A DNA stretch of 64,000 nucleotides from Bacillus sp. UNC41MFS5 (GCF_000686805.1 NZ_KK366020.1:62001-126000), one strand, 5' to 3'. Counted from the first letter of the stretch, positions 31,912-41,121 are shown. The notes: generated by a model from the sequence alone, not told the origin. Translations and numbers: made by a program.

Positions 31912-33627
31912 ATGGCAAGGAAATTACCGAAAGTCGATGTAGTGATTGTTGGTGTAGGTTGGGCAGGTGGAATCATTGCCTCTGAACTGACAAAAAAGGG
32001 ACTGAAAGTCGTTGGTTTGGAGAGGGGCAAGGAACGTAAAACGGAAGATTACTTTATGGTTCATGACGAGCTTCGTTATGCATTACGGTATGGATTGATG
32101 CAAGATCTATCGAAAGAAACGATTACTTTCCGGGGAAATGAAAGAATTCGTGCCTTGCCGATGCGGCAGTATGGCTCGTTTTTGCTTGGCGATGGTTTAG
32201 GAGGTTCGGGTGTCCACTGGAACGGACAGACTTTCCGCTTCTTGCCCTACGATTTTGAAATCTATAGCAAAACCGTTGAAAGGTATGGAAAAAATAAAAT
32301 TCCAGCCGGGATGACCATCCAGGATTGGGGCATTACCTATGATGAACTGGAACCCTATTATGATAAATTTGAAAAACTGACAGGTATTTCCGGGGAAGAA
32401 AATCCTCTTGCCGGTAAACGGTCGGATAAGTATCCTACGCCGCCAATGAAAAAGTCACCGCCGCTCAAGATGTTTGAAGAAGCGGCGAAAAAGTTGAAAT
32501 TGCACCCGTATATGATGCCGTCTGCGAATCTTTCAGAATCCTACAAAAATCCAGATGGAGTCTCTCGGGCAGCCTGTCAATATTGCGGTTACTGCGAGCG
32601 CTTTGGATGCGAATATGGAGCAAAGGCGGACCCCGTGGTGACCGTTATTCCTGTCGCCAACAAAACAGGCAATTTTGAAATAAGAACCCATTCAAATGTA
32701 AGAAGAATATTAAAAAAGGGCGATAAAGTAACGGGGGTTTTGTACACAGATGTGACAACCGGTGAGGAAATTGAGCAGCCGGCTGATATTGTTGTCATGA
32801 CCAGCTATGTGTTTAATAATATCCGTCTATTATTAATGTCGGACGTAGGTAAAGCTTATGATCCGCAATCAGGTAAAGGCGTCATTGGGAAAAATTATGC
32901 GTATCAAGTCATCAAAGGAAATGCAGTTGGCTTTTTTGATGATAAAGAGTTCAATACCTTTGCCGGTGCGGGATCGCTAGGCATGGTTTGCGATGATTAT
33001 AATGGTGATAATTTTGACCACTCTAAGGTCAATTTTATCCATGGCGGAATGGTGTCGCTTAGTCAAACGGGCATGAGGCCGATTCAAAATAACCCGGTTC
33101 CGGGCGGCAAACCAACCTGGGGAAAAGAATTCAAGGAAAAGTCAGTCAAATATGCGAACCGCTTTTTATCTGTAGGTTCTCAAGGCTCCTCCATGCCTTT
33201 TCAGCACCATTATCTAGACCTTGACCCAACTTATAAAGATGCATACGGAGACCCGTTAATTCGAATTACCTTTGATTTTGAAGATCAAGACCGGAATATG
33301 GCCAAGTTCCTTGCCTCTAAATGTGCAGATGTCCTAAAAGAAATGGGCGCCAATCATATTGATACGATGAAGGATTTAGGCCCATATGATATCACTACCT
33401 ACCAATCCACCCATAATACTGGTGGTGTCATCATGGGGGCTGATCCGGCAACCTCGGCAGTAAATAAGTATTTGCAAATGTGGGATTATGATAACTTATT
33501 TGTCGTGGGGGCAACTGCGTTTCCACACAACTCCGGTTATAATCCAACCGATACAGTCGGTGCCTTAGCCTACCGTGCGGCCGAAGGCATTCTTAAATAC
33601 CGGGATAAAGGCGGGCAAGTGGTTTAA
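31912..33627 (+). CDS. GMC-family dehydrogenase, gluconate 2-dehydrogenase flavoprotein type
   Basis: 571 aa. FAD-binding motif VDVVIVGVGWAGGIIASEL at the N-terminus, the GMC loop LGDGLGGSGVHWNG, a cysteine-rich insert ACQYCGYCERFGCEYGAKADP, and the C-terminal active-site region with HNTGG and FVVGATAFPHNSGYNPTDTVGALAYRAA. It has no signal of its own and is expected to ride out with the Tat-borne subunit 3. The typical third subunit, a multihaem cytochrome c, is absent next to it. ATG 31912 follows AGGTGG. Substrate could be gluconate, another aldonate or a polyol. Confidence 0.92.
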   Translation: MARKLPKVDVVIVGVGWAGGIIASELTKKGLKVVGLERGKERKTEDYFMVHDELRYALRYGLMQDLSKETITFRGNERIRALPMRQYGSFLLGDGLGGSGVHWNGQTFRFLPYDFEIYSKTVERYGKNKIPAGMTIQDWGITYDELEPYYDKFEKLTGISGEENPLAGKRSDKYPTPPMKKSPPLKMFEEAAKKLKLHPYMMPSANLSESYKNPDGVSRAACQYCGYCERFGCEYGAKADPVVTVIPVANKTGNFEIRTHSNVRRILKKGDKVTGVLYTDVTTGEEIEQPADIVVMTSYVFNNIRLLLMSDVGKAYDPQSGKGVIGKNYAYQVIKGNAVGFFDDKEFNTFAGAGSLGMVCDDYNGDNFDHSKVNFIHGGMVSLSQTGMRPIQNNPVPGGKPTWGKEFKEKSVKYANRFLSVGSQGSSMPFQHHYLDLDPTYKDAYGDPLIRITFDFEDQDRNMAKFLASKCADVLKEMGANHIDTMKDLGPYDITTYQSTHNTGGVIMGADPATSAVNKYLQMWDYDNLFVVGATAFPHNSGYNPTDTVGALAYRAAEGILKYRDKGGQVV

Positions 33628-33652
33628 ATTCGTTTGAAGAAGATACGTTTAT

Positions 33653-33797
33653 TTTGGCACCATGTTGATTGGAGCGGAAGGTGCGAGACTCTTGCGGGAG
33701 TACGGGGCAGGGGGGACCCCACAGGCGCTTAAGCGCCGAGGAGGCTCCCCGGCACGCCCGCGAACCGCACGCACCTGGAGCGGAAATCATCATGCCC
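33653..33797. repeat. GC-rich dispersed repeat (MITE-like core)
   Basis: Shares TTGGCACCATGTTGATTGGAGCGGAAGG at its left side (in part) and CACCTGGAGCGGAAATCA at its right with the element at 9108-9260, but lacks the GGGCTNTGTTAAA ends. Internal hairpins include GGCGCTTAAGCGCC. Confidence 0.7.
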
Positions 33798-33880
33798 TTA
33801 TTACATCTGCTTGAAAATTGGATTTAACCATCTTGATAGTGTTAATATATATAAATGAATTGGAAATAGGAGGAGAAAAA

Positions 33881-34231
33881 ATGACAACTGTAAACGATAA
33901 CAATACCCTGCCACCAAAAACTTGCTCGGTAGATCGCTTAGTAACGATGGAAGCCGATGTAAAAAAAGTCCTTGCGGGTGAAAAAACAGCGACACGCCGT
34001 AATGGCCGTTATGCAGACCCTGGTGAAATCATGACATTAGAAGGCCGTGATTTTGTGGTCGATCGCGTCTATTCCCAAGCATTAGGTGAACTAACAGATG
34101 ACGATGCCCGCCGTGAGGGCTTTGAGACGGTAGAAGAGTATAAACAGTCGATTCTAAGCTATCATCCTGGAATGCCTTGGCTGCCGCAAATGCGAGTTTG
34201 GGTTCATGAGTTTAGCCCAGTTCAAAAATAG
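33881..34231 (+). CDS. ASCH-domain protein
   Basis: 116 aa. The ASCH fold is seen in KKVLAGEKTATRRNGRYADPGEIMTLEGRDFVVDRVYSQALGELTDDDARREGFETVEEYKQSI. The GEKTATRR motif and the LTDDDA element are typical. ASCH proteins are beta-barrels related to PUA domains and are thought to bind RNA or nucleotides; some act on modified cytidines. ATG 33881 has AGGAGG upstream. Single gene with its own terminator; specific function unknown. Confidence 0.88.
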   Translation: MTTVNDNNTLPPKTCSVDRLVTMEADVKKVLAGEKTATRRNGRYADPGEIMTLEGRDFVVDRVYSQALGELTDDDARREGFETVEEYKQSILSYHPGMPWLPQMRVWVHEFSPVQK

Positions 34232-34244
34232 GTATATCAGACAC

Positions 34245-34275
34245 GTGGTCCATTCATCAATGGGCCGCTTTTTTT
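34245..34275 (+). terminator. Terminator after the ASCH gene
   Basis: GTGGTCCATT pairs with AATGGGCCGC using wobble pairs, followed by seven T. Confidence 0.78.
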
Positions 34276-34375
34276 ATGGACAAATACTCCAAACTGGAAG
34301 TTAATTATTTGGTTAAATCACTGGAAAAAATTATAATAAGCCTAGAGGAAGATTTCCGACGGCTGGGGTGATAGG

Positions 34376-36106
34376 ATGAGATTTTTATCAAAATACATAA
34401 AGAAATACTGGAAATCTTTTAGCATAGCGGTTCTATTTCTTACCTTTGAGGCCCTAAGTGACTTACTTCAGCCAACCATTATGGCGAAAATTATTGATGA
34501 AGGCGTCGCCAACAAGGATATTCACTATGTGTTGAAAATGGGCGGACTGATGCTGCTCATCACGGCCGGCGGTGCTGTTGCTGCTTCAACTAGAAGCGTG
34601 GTTGCTAGTATTGTTTCTCAAAACTTTGGGACAGAGTTAAGATCGGACTTATTTAAAAAAATTCAAATGCTTTCGTTTAAAAACATTGATAAATTTGACC
34701 GCGCCTCGTTGGTGACAAGGCTGACGAATGACGTTACTCAGGTTCAGGTTTTTGTCAACGGGTTAATGCGAATTTTCGTTAAAGCTCCGTTACTCGCAAT
34801 CGGCGGGTTAATTATGGCGACGCGGTTAAACTTGCAGCTCTCGGTTGTTCTGGCTGTGGTGGTCCCGATTGTGGCATTGTTGATTATTTTTAACCTACGA
34901 TTAGGCTTCCCACGCTTTTCTCGTGTCCAAAAAGCACTGGACCGGGTGAACAGTGTGATGCGAGAGTACTTATCCGGTGTCAGGGTGGTTAAAGCCTTCA
35001 ATCGGTTTGATGTCGAGGTTGGCAAGTTTAAAGCGGTGAATGACGACTATAAACAGCAATCAATCGCAGCGAACCGTCTTATGGCCACCTTTAGCCCCCT
35101 AATTATGTTGACTGTAAATCTTGGCATTGTCGCTGTCCTTTGGATTGGCGGAAACGGCGTGGATACCGGTGACATTCAAGTAGGACATATTATTGCCTTT
35201 ATCAACTATATGACGCAAATATTATTTTCACTGATGATGATTTCGATGGTCTTTAACATGTTTGTCAGAGCCAAAGCCTCGGCTGGGAGAATCAATGAAG
35301 TATTTTTACAAGAGGATCCCCCTACTTGGAATGAACGGCAGGACGAATCTTTTACAGAAACAGGACGAATCGAATTTGAAGATGTTTCTTTTTCATATGA
35401 AGGCGGTGTGGGCGATCCCGTCTTAAAAAAAATTAATCTCACTATTCTGCCCGGAGAAACGGTTGGAATCATCGGTTCAACCGGATCAGGGAAAAGTACA
35501 CTCGTCGGACTAATCCCCCGCTTTTATGATAGTGTGAGCGGAACGATAAAGGTCGATGGTGTTGATAGTAAACTGGTAGACCCGAAGATTTTACGGGAGA
35601 AAATTGCGATGGTGCCGCAGATGAATATTTTATTCACAGGTAGTGTCGCAGAAAATATTCGCTGGGGGAAGGAAGAAGCAACCGATGCGGAGGTGGTAGC
35701 AGCCGCAACTATCGCGGGGGCCCATGATTTTATCGAGAGATCTCCGGAAGGTTACCAAACGAGAATCGGTCAGGGCGGCGTTAATTTTTCAGGCGGACAA
35801 AAGCAGCGGATTTCGATTGCCCGGGCGTTGGTGAAAAAACCAGAAATTTTGATATTAGATGATAGTACAAGTGCCGTGGACGTCGCCACAGAAGCAAAAA
35901 TCAAGGAGGCCCTAAAAAAATATGCGAAGGGGCTTACTTGTTTGTTGATTGCGCAGCGAATCACCTCGATTATCGATGCCGATAAAATTGTCGTCCTCGA
36001 CCACGGCGAGCTAGTTGGGGTGGGAACCCATCAGGATCTATTAAAGGATTGCCGCGTCTATCAGGAAATTTATCAATCACAAGTCGGCAAGGAGGTGTCG
36101 CATTAA
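34376..36106 (+). CDS. Heterodimeric ABC exporter half 1, degenerate catalytic site
   Basis: 576 aa: six transmembrane helices (about 1-300) fused to an ATPase. Walker A GSTGSGKST, Q-loop VPQMN, signature FSGGQKQR. Walker B LILDDSTSAVD has Asp in place of the catalytic Glu, as is usual in one half of heterodimeric exporters such as BmrCD, LmrCD and TM287/288. The stop overlaps the start of the second half by one base (TAATG), so the two are translationally coupled. Likely exports drugs or lipids; related to YfiB-type proteins by size. Confidence 0.93.
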   Translation: MRFLSKYIKKYWKSFSIAVLFLTFEALSDLLQPTIMAKIIDEGVANKDIHYVLKMGGLMLLITAGGAVAASTRSVVASIVSQNFGTELRSDLFKKIQMLSFKNIDKFDRASLVTRLTNDVTQVQVFVNGLMRIFVKAPLLAIGGLIMATRLNLQLSVVLAVVVPIVALLIIFNLRLGFPRFSRVQKALDRVNSVMREYLSGVRVVKAFNRFDVEVGKFKAVNDDYKQQSIAANRLMATFSPLIMLTVNLGIVAVLWIGGNGVDTGDIQVGHIIAFINYMTQILFSLMMISMVFNMFVRAKASAGRINEVFLQEDPPTWNERQDESFTETGRIEFEDVSFSYEGGVGDPVLKKINLTILPGETVGIIGSTGSGKSTLVGLIPRFYDSVSGTIKVDGVDSKLVDPKILREKIAMVPQMNILFTGSVAENIRWGKEEATDAEVVAAATIAGAHDFIERSPEGYQTRIGQGGVNFSGGQKQRISIARALVKKPEILILDDSTSAVDVATEAKIKEALKKYAKGLTCLLIAQRITSIIDADKIVVLDHGELVGVGTHQDLLKDCRVYQEIYQSQVGKEVSH

Positions 36107-37974
36107 TGTCAAAGGAAAACGTACAGACTACCTCCACCCCCGCTACCCCGCCGCCGATGAGGCCAGGCGGTTTTGGCGGTGCCCATCGCCGCGGACCCGG
36201 ACCTGTTGTGAAGCCGAAGAACTTTAAAGGAACACTAAAAAGGCTATGGGAATACTTTGGCAAAGAACGAAAAATGCTTTCGGTCATTTTTATTTTTATC
36301 GTGATCGATTCAGCGCTCGTGCTGCTCGCCCCCTTCCTGATTGGGAAAGCGATTGATGCGATGAGCAGTAAGGGCGGCAAAGTCGATTTTGGCTTTCTTG
36401 AGGTGATGATTGTCATTTTGGTAGCTGCCTATGTGACCGACAGTCTGCTTACTTTTTTACAAGGCTGGCTGATGGCAGGTGTATCGCAGCGGATTGTCAA
36501 ACGCTTACGAGATGCCCTTTTTAAAAAATTACAAAGATTGCCGGTATCGTTTTTCGACGCTCGTTCACACGGGGAGTTAATGAGCAGGCTTTCAAACGAT
36601 GTTGATAACGTGAGTAACACCATCTCTCAATCCACGACGCAATTAATGTCCGGGGTGGTCATCATTACCGGGTCATTAATATTGATGCTCCTAATAAGCC
36701 CGTTATTAACGCTAGCCAGTTTAATCACCGTACCACTTGTCTTTTTATTAACGAGGACGATTGCGAAGCGGACCAGTGTTTTTTTTAAAGACCAACAAGT
36801 CGAGCTTGGAAAATTAAATGGACATATTGAGGAAACCATCTCTGGTATTGAAATTGTTAAAGCCTTTAACCATGAGGAAAAAGTCATCGAAGAGTTTGAT
36901 GTGGTCAATACGAGACTGCGTGAGGTCGGCCTTAAGGCGCAAATCTGGTCTGGGTTTTTAATGCCAATCATGAACGTGATCAATAACTTAGGCTTTGCCG
37001 TTGTCGCTGTGGTTGGCGGAATCCTTGCGGTAAAAAGCATCATTACGATTGGGGCGATTGCCAGCTTTATTACCTACTCGAGGCAATTCGTCCGGCCGCT
37101 AAATGATTTGGCGAATATTTTCAACATCCTTCAGTCCGGTGTTGCCGGGGCAGAGCGTGTCTTTGAAATCATTGATGAACAAGAGGAACCGCTCGACCAT
37201 CCTCAGGCAATAAGTTTGGAAAATCCGAGAGGACATGTCGTTTTTGAAAATGTTAGTTTTGGATATCGGCCTGATGTTCCCATTTTAAAAAATGTGAGCT
37301 TTGAAGCTGATATCGGCAGCAGTACTGCCCTCGTTGGTCCAACTGGTGCGGGAAAAACAACGATCGTAAACCTGCTGACAAGATTTTATGATGTGACCAG
37401 CGGCCGCATTCTCCTTGATGGTCATGATATTCGTGAGTACACACGTGACAGTCTGCGGAGATGCTTTGGATTTGTCCTCCAGGATACGTATTTATTCTCA
37501 GGAACGATCAAGGAAAACATCAAGTATGGAAATGCACAGGCAACTGACGACGAGGTCGAGCGTGCGGCGAAGATGGCCAATGCCGACACGTTTATTAAGC
37601 GGCTGCCTAACCAATATGAAACCGTCTTAACCGAAAATGGCGGCAATTTAAGTCAAGGACAGCGGCAGCTTTTAGCGATAGCGAGAGTGATTCTGGCGAA
37701 GCCTGCTTTGCTCATCTTGGATGAAGCGACGAGCAGCATTGACACCCGAACAGAGCTTCATATTCAAGAGGCCTTGCTATCCTTGATGGAGAACCGGACC
37801 AGTTTCATCATTGCCCACCGCCTCAACACGATTCAGGGGGCTGATACCATCATGGTCATCGACCACGGGGAAATCATCGAGAGCGGTAATCACGAGAAGT
37901 TAATGAGCCTAGAAGGTAAATACTATAGTATGTTTTATAATCAATTCAAAAACGTGGAAGCGGGTTTAGAATGA
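36106..37974 (+). CDS. Heterodimeric ABC exporter half 2, catalytically complete
   Basis: 622 aa. A Pro/Gly-rich cytoplasmic leader of about 45 residues (TPATPPPMRPGGFGGAHRRG) precedes six helices and an ATPase domain. Walker A GPTGAGKTT, signature LSQGQRQL, Walker B LLILDEATSSID with the catalytic Glu, and switch IIAHRL. It has the full site that half 1 lacks. ATG 36106 overlaps the previous stop, with AAGGAGGTG inside the previous gene. The extended leader is longer than in most homologues. Confidence 0.93.
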   Translation: MSKENVQTTSTPATPPPMRPGGFGGAHRRGPGPVVKPKNFKGTLKRLWEYFGKERKMLSVIFIFIVIDSALVLLAPFLIGKAIDAMSSKGGKVDFGFLEVMIVILVAAYVTDSLLTFLQGWLMAGVSQRIVKRLRDALFKKLQRLPVSFFDARSHGELMSRLSNDVDNVSNTISQSTTQLMSGVVIITGSLILMLLISPLLTLASLITVPLVFLLTRTIAKRTSVFFKDQQVELGKLNGHIEETISGIEIVKAFNHEEKVIEEFDVVNTRLREVGLKAQIWSGFLMPIMNVINNLGFAVVAVVGGILAVKSIITIGAIASFITYSRQFVRPLNDLANIFNILQSGVAGAERVFEIIDEQEEPLDHPQAISLENPRGHVVFENVSFGYRPDVPILKNVSFEADIGSSTALVGPTGAGKTTIVNLLTRFYDVTSGRILLDGHDIREYTRDSLRRCFGFVLQDTYLFSGTIKENIKYGNAQATDDEVERAAKMANADTFIKRLPNQYETVLTENGGNLSQGQRQLLAIARVILAKPALLILDEATSSIDTRTELHIQEALLSLMENRTSFIIAHRLNTIQGADTIMVIDHGEIIESGNHEKLMSLEGKYYSMFYNQFKNVEAGLE

Positions 37975-37977
37975 TGT

Positions 37978-38006
37978 GGAGACTGGGAAGCCAGTCTCCT
38001 TTTTTT
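37978..38006 (+). terminator. Terminator of the heterodimeric exporter operon
   Basis: GGAGACTGG-GAAG-CCAGTCTCC followed by seven T: a perfect 9-bp stem with a GNRA-like tetraloop. Confidence 0.95.
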
Positions 38007-38131
38007 GTGCTCAATACAGTTCTCAATGCTCGCGGAGACGCATTTTTTCTAAAACGGTAAATGCCCTCCATTTCATGTCGTTTCCTATAAAATCACAAAT
38101 CTCTATATCAAAAAATGACACTAAATAATGA

Positions 38132-38149
38132 CAAGTGTAAAGACACTTG
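38132..38149. promoter_or_regulatory. Candidate NiaR operator
   Basis: CAAGTGT-AAAG-ACACTTG is a perfect 7-bp inverted repeat 97 bp before niaP, next to another TGACACT. The niacin repressor NiaR (YrxA) of Firmicutes binds palindromes containing ACACTT/AAGTGT, and niaP is its known target. Confidence 0.55.
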
Positions 38150-38245
38150 GTAGAATACTAATGATTAATAGAATTATTCTGTACCTAAACTTTAGAAATT
38201 TAGGGAATAATGTAAAAAAATAGCTGCGAACATAGGGGGATCGAC

Positions 38246-39451
38246 ATGAACAACAAAAAGGAAATATCAGGCCGGAGATTGCTAGGCATCGCCGGGATGG
38301 GCTGGATGTTCGATGCTATGGACGTGGGCATGCTTTCATTCATCATCGCAGCCTTAAAAGTAGAATGGAATCTAACTCCTGGACAGATGGGCTGGATTGG
38401 GAGTATCAATTCAATCGGTATGGCCGTTGGGGCACTTATTTTTGGCCTAATGGCAGATAAAATTGGCCGCAAAAATGTATTTATCATCACCTTATTATTA
38501 TTTTCTATCGGGAGCGGTCTTTCCGCGCTTGCAACAACACTAGGCGCTTTTTTAGCGCTAAGATTTTTCATTGGTGCAGGTCTTGGAGGGGAACTACCGG
38601 TTGCCTCGACCCTTGTATCAGAAAGTGTCCCTGCTGAAAAACGCGGCAGAGTAGTTGTCCTGCTGGAGAGTTTTTGGGCAGGCGGATGGTTGGTATCCGC
38701 CCTTATTTCCTACTTTATCATCCCAAAATATGGCTGGCAGATTGCCTTAATTATTAGTGCTATTCCTGCTTTGTATGCCTTATATTTACGAATTGGTTTA
38801 CCTGACTCACCGCGCTTTACAGCATTAAAGAAGACGGAAAGAATCTCTGCTTTCCAAAGCTTTGCAAAATTATGGTCGAAGGAATACCGCCGTCAAACTG
38901 CGATGCTGTGGATTGTCTGGTTTTGCGTCGTCTTTTCCTATTATGGGATGTTCCTATGGCTTCCAAGTGTCATGGGTATGAAGGGCTTTAGCTTAATAAA
39001 AAGCTTTGAATATGTGTTAATTATGACCTTAGCACAGTTACCAGGTTACTTCACGGCCGCATGGTTTATCGAAAAATTTGGGCGGAAATTTGTCTTAGTC
39101 GTTTATTTACTCGGAACAGCAGTCAGTGCCTATTTCTTTGGAACAGCAGATTCTACCGCCCAATTGCTGACCGCAGGAATTCTGTTATCTTTCTTTAATC
39201 TTGGAGCTTGGGGCGGTCTTTATGCCTATTCACCAGAACAGTACCCAACGATCATCCGTGGAACGGGGACTGGGATGGCAGCTTCGTTTGGACGGATTGG
39301 CGGGGTTCTTGGGCCATTATTGGTAGGGTCGCTTGTTACAAAAAACGTGCCGATTTCAACAATCTTCACGATTTTCTGTATCGCCGTCCTTGTTGGTGCT
39401 CTTTCAGTCCTCTTTTTGGGAAAAGAAACGAAAAGAAAAGAATTAGTATAA
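38246..39451 (+). CDS. niaP: Nicotinate/niacin transporter, MFS
   Basis: 401 aa, 12 transmembrane helices. The sequence follows B. subtilis NiaP (YceI) closely as I remember it: LLGIAGMGWMFDAMDVGMLSF, GSINSIGMAVGALIFGLMADKIGRKNVF, GLGGELPVASTLVSESV, KRGRVVVLLESFWAGGW, and WFCVVFSYYGMFLWLPSVM. It imports nicotinate for NAD salvage. Ribosome site AGGGGGATC. A putative NiaR box lies upstream. Identification is strong; related aromatic-acid carriers are the alternative. Confidence 0.9.
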   Translation: MNNKKEISGRRLLGIAGMGWMFDAMDVGMLSFIIAALKVEWNLTPGQMGWIGSINSIGMAVGALIFGLMADKIGRKNVFIITLLLFSIGSGLSALATTLGAFLALRFFIGAGLGGELPVASTLVSESVPAEKRGRVVVLLESFWAGGWLVSALISYFIIPKYGWQIALIISAIPALYALYLRIGLPDSPRFTALKKTERISAFQSFAKLWSKEYRRQTAMLWIVWFCVVFSYYGMFLWLPSVMGMKGFSLIKSFEYVLIMTLAQLPGYFTAAWFIEKFGRKFVLVVYLLGTAVSAYFFGTADSTAQLLTAGILLSFFNLGAWGGLYAYSPEQYPTIIRGTGTGMAASFGRIGGVLGPLLVGSLVTKNVPISTIFTIFCIAVLVGALSVLFLGKETKRKELV

Positions 39452-39464
39452 TAATTTTGGGTGT

Positions 39465-39496
39465 AGAGATTCCTTATTTTGGAGTCTCTTTCTTTT
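39465..39496 (+). terminator. Terminator after niaP
   Basis: AGAGATTCC pairs with GGAGTCTCT (one mismatch), followed by TTTCTTTT. Confidence 0.75.
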
Positions 39497-39625
39497 ATTG
39501 TAAACAGGGAAACATATTTAACCAAAATATTTGAAAAACAGTAGGTATCCACCTAATAAAAGTAAATCCTTTTCAACTTTAGTGGAATAAAGCTTCTGTC
39601 TTAATAAAACAGTATTTTTAATATA

Positions 39626-39654
39626 TTGCAAATTATTTTAAAATAATGTATAAT
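39626..39654 (+). promoter_or_regulatory. Promoter of the branched-chain amino acid importer operon
   Basis: TTGCAA (39626-39631), 17-bp spacer, TATAAT (39649-39654). The -10 is consensus. Confidence 0.7.
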
Positions 39655-39687
39655 ACCACTAGACGAACCCCTAAATATTATGTACAA

Positions 39688-39702
39688 TGTTTTCAGAATA
39701 TT
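39688..39702. promoter_or_regulatory. CodY-like box 1
   Basis: TGTTTTCAGAATATT matches the CodY consensus AATTTTCWGAAAATT at 12 of 15 positions, about 27 bp downstream of the inferred start site, fitting a repressor roadblock. Confidence 0.5.
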
Positions 39703-39740
39703 ATCTTTTTTTAAAACAGTTAGACAAAAGAGTTGGGAAA

Positions 39741-39755
39741 ATTTTTCAAAAAATT
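39741..39755. promoter_or_regulatory. CodY-like box 2
   Basis: ATTTTTCAAAAAATT matches AATTTTCWGAAAATT at 13 of 15 positions. It abuts the ribosome site of the livK-type gene. Confidence 0.5.
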
Positions 39756-39767
39756 AGGGGGTAAGTC

Positions 39768-40940
39768 ATGAGGAAGAGAAAATTAGCTGGAGTATTTATG
39801 TCTTTTATGGTAGCAGCAGGGGTGTTGGCAGGATGTAACTCAAGTGCTAGTGGTGACGGGGAAAAAGGCGGCGATATTAAAATTGGTGCTAACCTCGAAC
39901 TATCTGGCGGAGTAGCTTCTTATGGTCAGTCGGCAAAAGAAGGTATTGAATTAGCCATCGAAGAAATCAACAAAAAAGGTATTAATGGCAAAAAATTAAA
40001 ATTAGTGACAGTCGACAATAAGTCGGATGCAGCTGAGGCAACGAATGGTGCACTAAAACTTGCCACCCAAGATAAAGTTGTGGCAATGATCGGTGCAGCA
40101 ACTAGTACAAACACACTAGCTCAAGTACAGATTGCTCAAGATAATAAAATTCCATTAATCACACCAACTGCAACAAACGCTACGATTACAAATAAAGACG
40201 GAAAGCTAAATGACTTTGTCTTCCGTACATGCTTTATTGACCCATTCCAAGGTACAGTTGCAGCGAACTTTGCAACCAATGATTTAAAGGTTAAAAGCGC
40301 AGCTGTTTTAATTGATAGCTCAAGCGACTACTCTAAAGGTCTTGCTGCTTCTTTCAAAAAGAATTTTGAAGCTAATGGCGGGAAAATTGTTAAAGAAGAA
40401 GCATATGTGGCAAAGGATACAGATTTCCGTGCTACTTTAACAAATATTAAAGCAGCAAATCCAGAATATATCTTTGTTCCTGGTTTCTATGAAGAAGTAG
40501 GGTTAATTATCAAACAAGCTCGTGAACTTGGCTTAAATGTACCAATCATGGGTGGTGATGGTTGGGATTCTCCTAAACTAGTAGAAATCGCAGGCGCTCA
40601 AACACTTAATAACACATTTATTACAAACCACTACTCATCAGGTGATAGCGATAAGAAGGTTCAAGACTTCGTTACAGCATTCAAAGCGAAATACGATGGT
40701 AAATCTCCGGATGCCTTTACAGCTCTAGGTTATGACACTGTATATTTCCTTGCAGATGCAATTAAGCGTGCTGGAAGCAGTGATTCTAGTAAAATTCAAA
40801 AGGCTCTTGCAGAAACTGATGGATTAGAACTTGTTTCAGGAAAAGTGAAGCTTGATAAAAACCATGATCCAATCAAAGCCGCTGTTATCCTTGAGTACAA
40901 AAACGGTGAACAACAATTTAAGACAAAGATCAACCCTTAA
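39768..40940 (+). CDS. livK: Branched-chain amino acid ABC importer, substrate-binding lipoprotein
   Basis: 390 aa. Lipoprotein signal with lipobox LAGC (Cys23), then a type I periplasmic-binding fold: IKIGANLELSGGVASYGQSAKEGIELAIEEINKKG, DKVVAMIGAATSTNTLA, and DAFTALGYDTVYFLADAIKRAG. It captures Leu/Ile/Val or related amino acids at the outer membrane face and delivers them to LivHM. It is the first gene of the liv set, separated from livH by two dispersed repeats. Ribosome site TAGGGGG. CodY-like boxes upstream suggest repression in rich conditions. Confidence 0.92.
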   Translation: MRKRKLAGVFMSFMVAAGVLAGCNSSASGDGEKGGDIKIGANLELSGGVASYGQSAKEGIELAIEEINKKGINGKKLKLVTVDNKSDAAEATNGALKLATQDKVVAMIGAATSTNTLAQVQIAQDNKIPLITPTATNATITNKDGKLNDFVFRTCFIDPFQGTVAANFATNDLKVKSAAVLIDSSSDYSKGLAASFKKNFEANGGKIVKEEAYVAKDTDFRATLTNIKAANPEYIFVPGFYEEVGLIIKQARELGLNVPIMGGDGWDSPKLVEIAGAQTLNNTFITNHYSSGDSDKKVQDFVTAFKAKYDGKSPDAFTALGYDTVYFLADAIKRAGSSDSSKIQKALAETDGLELVSGKVKLDKNHDPIKAAVILEYKNGEQQFKTKINP

Positions 40941-40941
40941 T

Positions 40942-41065
40942 AGAAAAGCGGAAGCGCCTTGCCCAGGGGCGACAGGCATAAGACGAGCCGGCGAGAAGGT
41001 TGCACTTTAACCTTCTTGACGGATTGGCTTATGACCCCGAGCCCCTAGGCGCTGTAGCTAGACAA
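40942..41065 (+). repeat. Dispersed repeat family A, variant interior
   Basis: Starts TAGAAAAGCGGAAGCGCC and ends TAGGCGCTGTAGCTAGACAAA. The interior is self-complementary (GGCATAAGACGAGCCGG / GGATTGGCTTATG and AAGGTTGCACTTTAACCTT). It differs from the long form at 31712 but has the same ends. Confidence 0.72.
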
Positions 41066-41121
41066 ATAGAAAAGCGGAAGCGCCTAAGCGCTGGATTGAG
41101 CTCAATAGTATCTGCTAGACA
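41066..41121 (+). repeat. Dispersed repeat family A, short form
   Basis: A second copy directly after the previous one: TAGAAAAGCGGAAGCGCC, then GCGCTGGATTGAGCTCAATA and CTGCTAGACA. Tandem placement suggests insertion into, or slippage beside, an existing copy. Confidence 0.6.

Noticed and set aside
39208..39552. Overlapping frames at the 3' end of niaP on both strands
   Set aside because: niaP is unambiguous in the main frame; these have no ribosome sites and no recognisable motifs.
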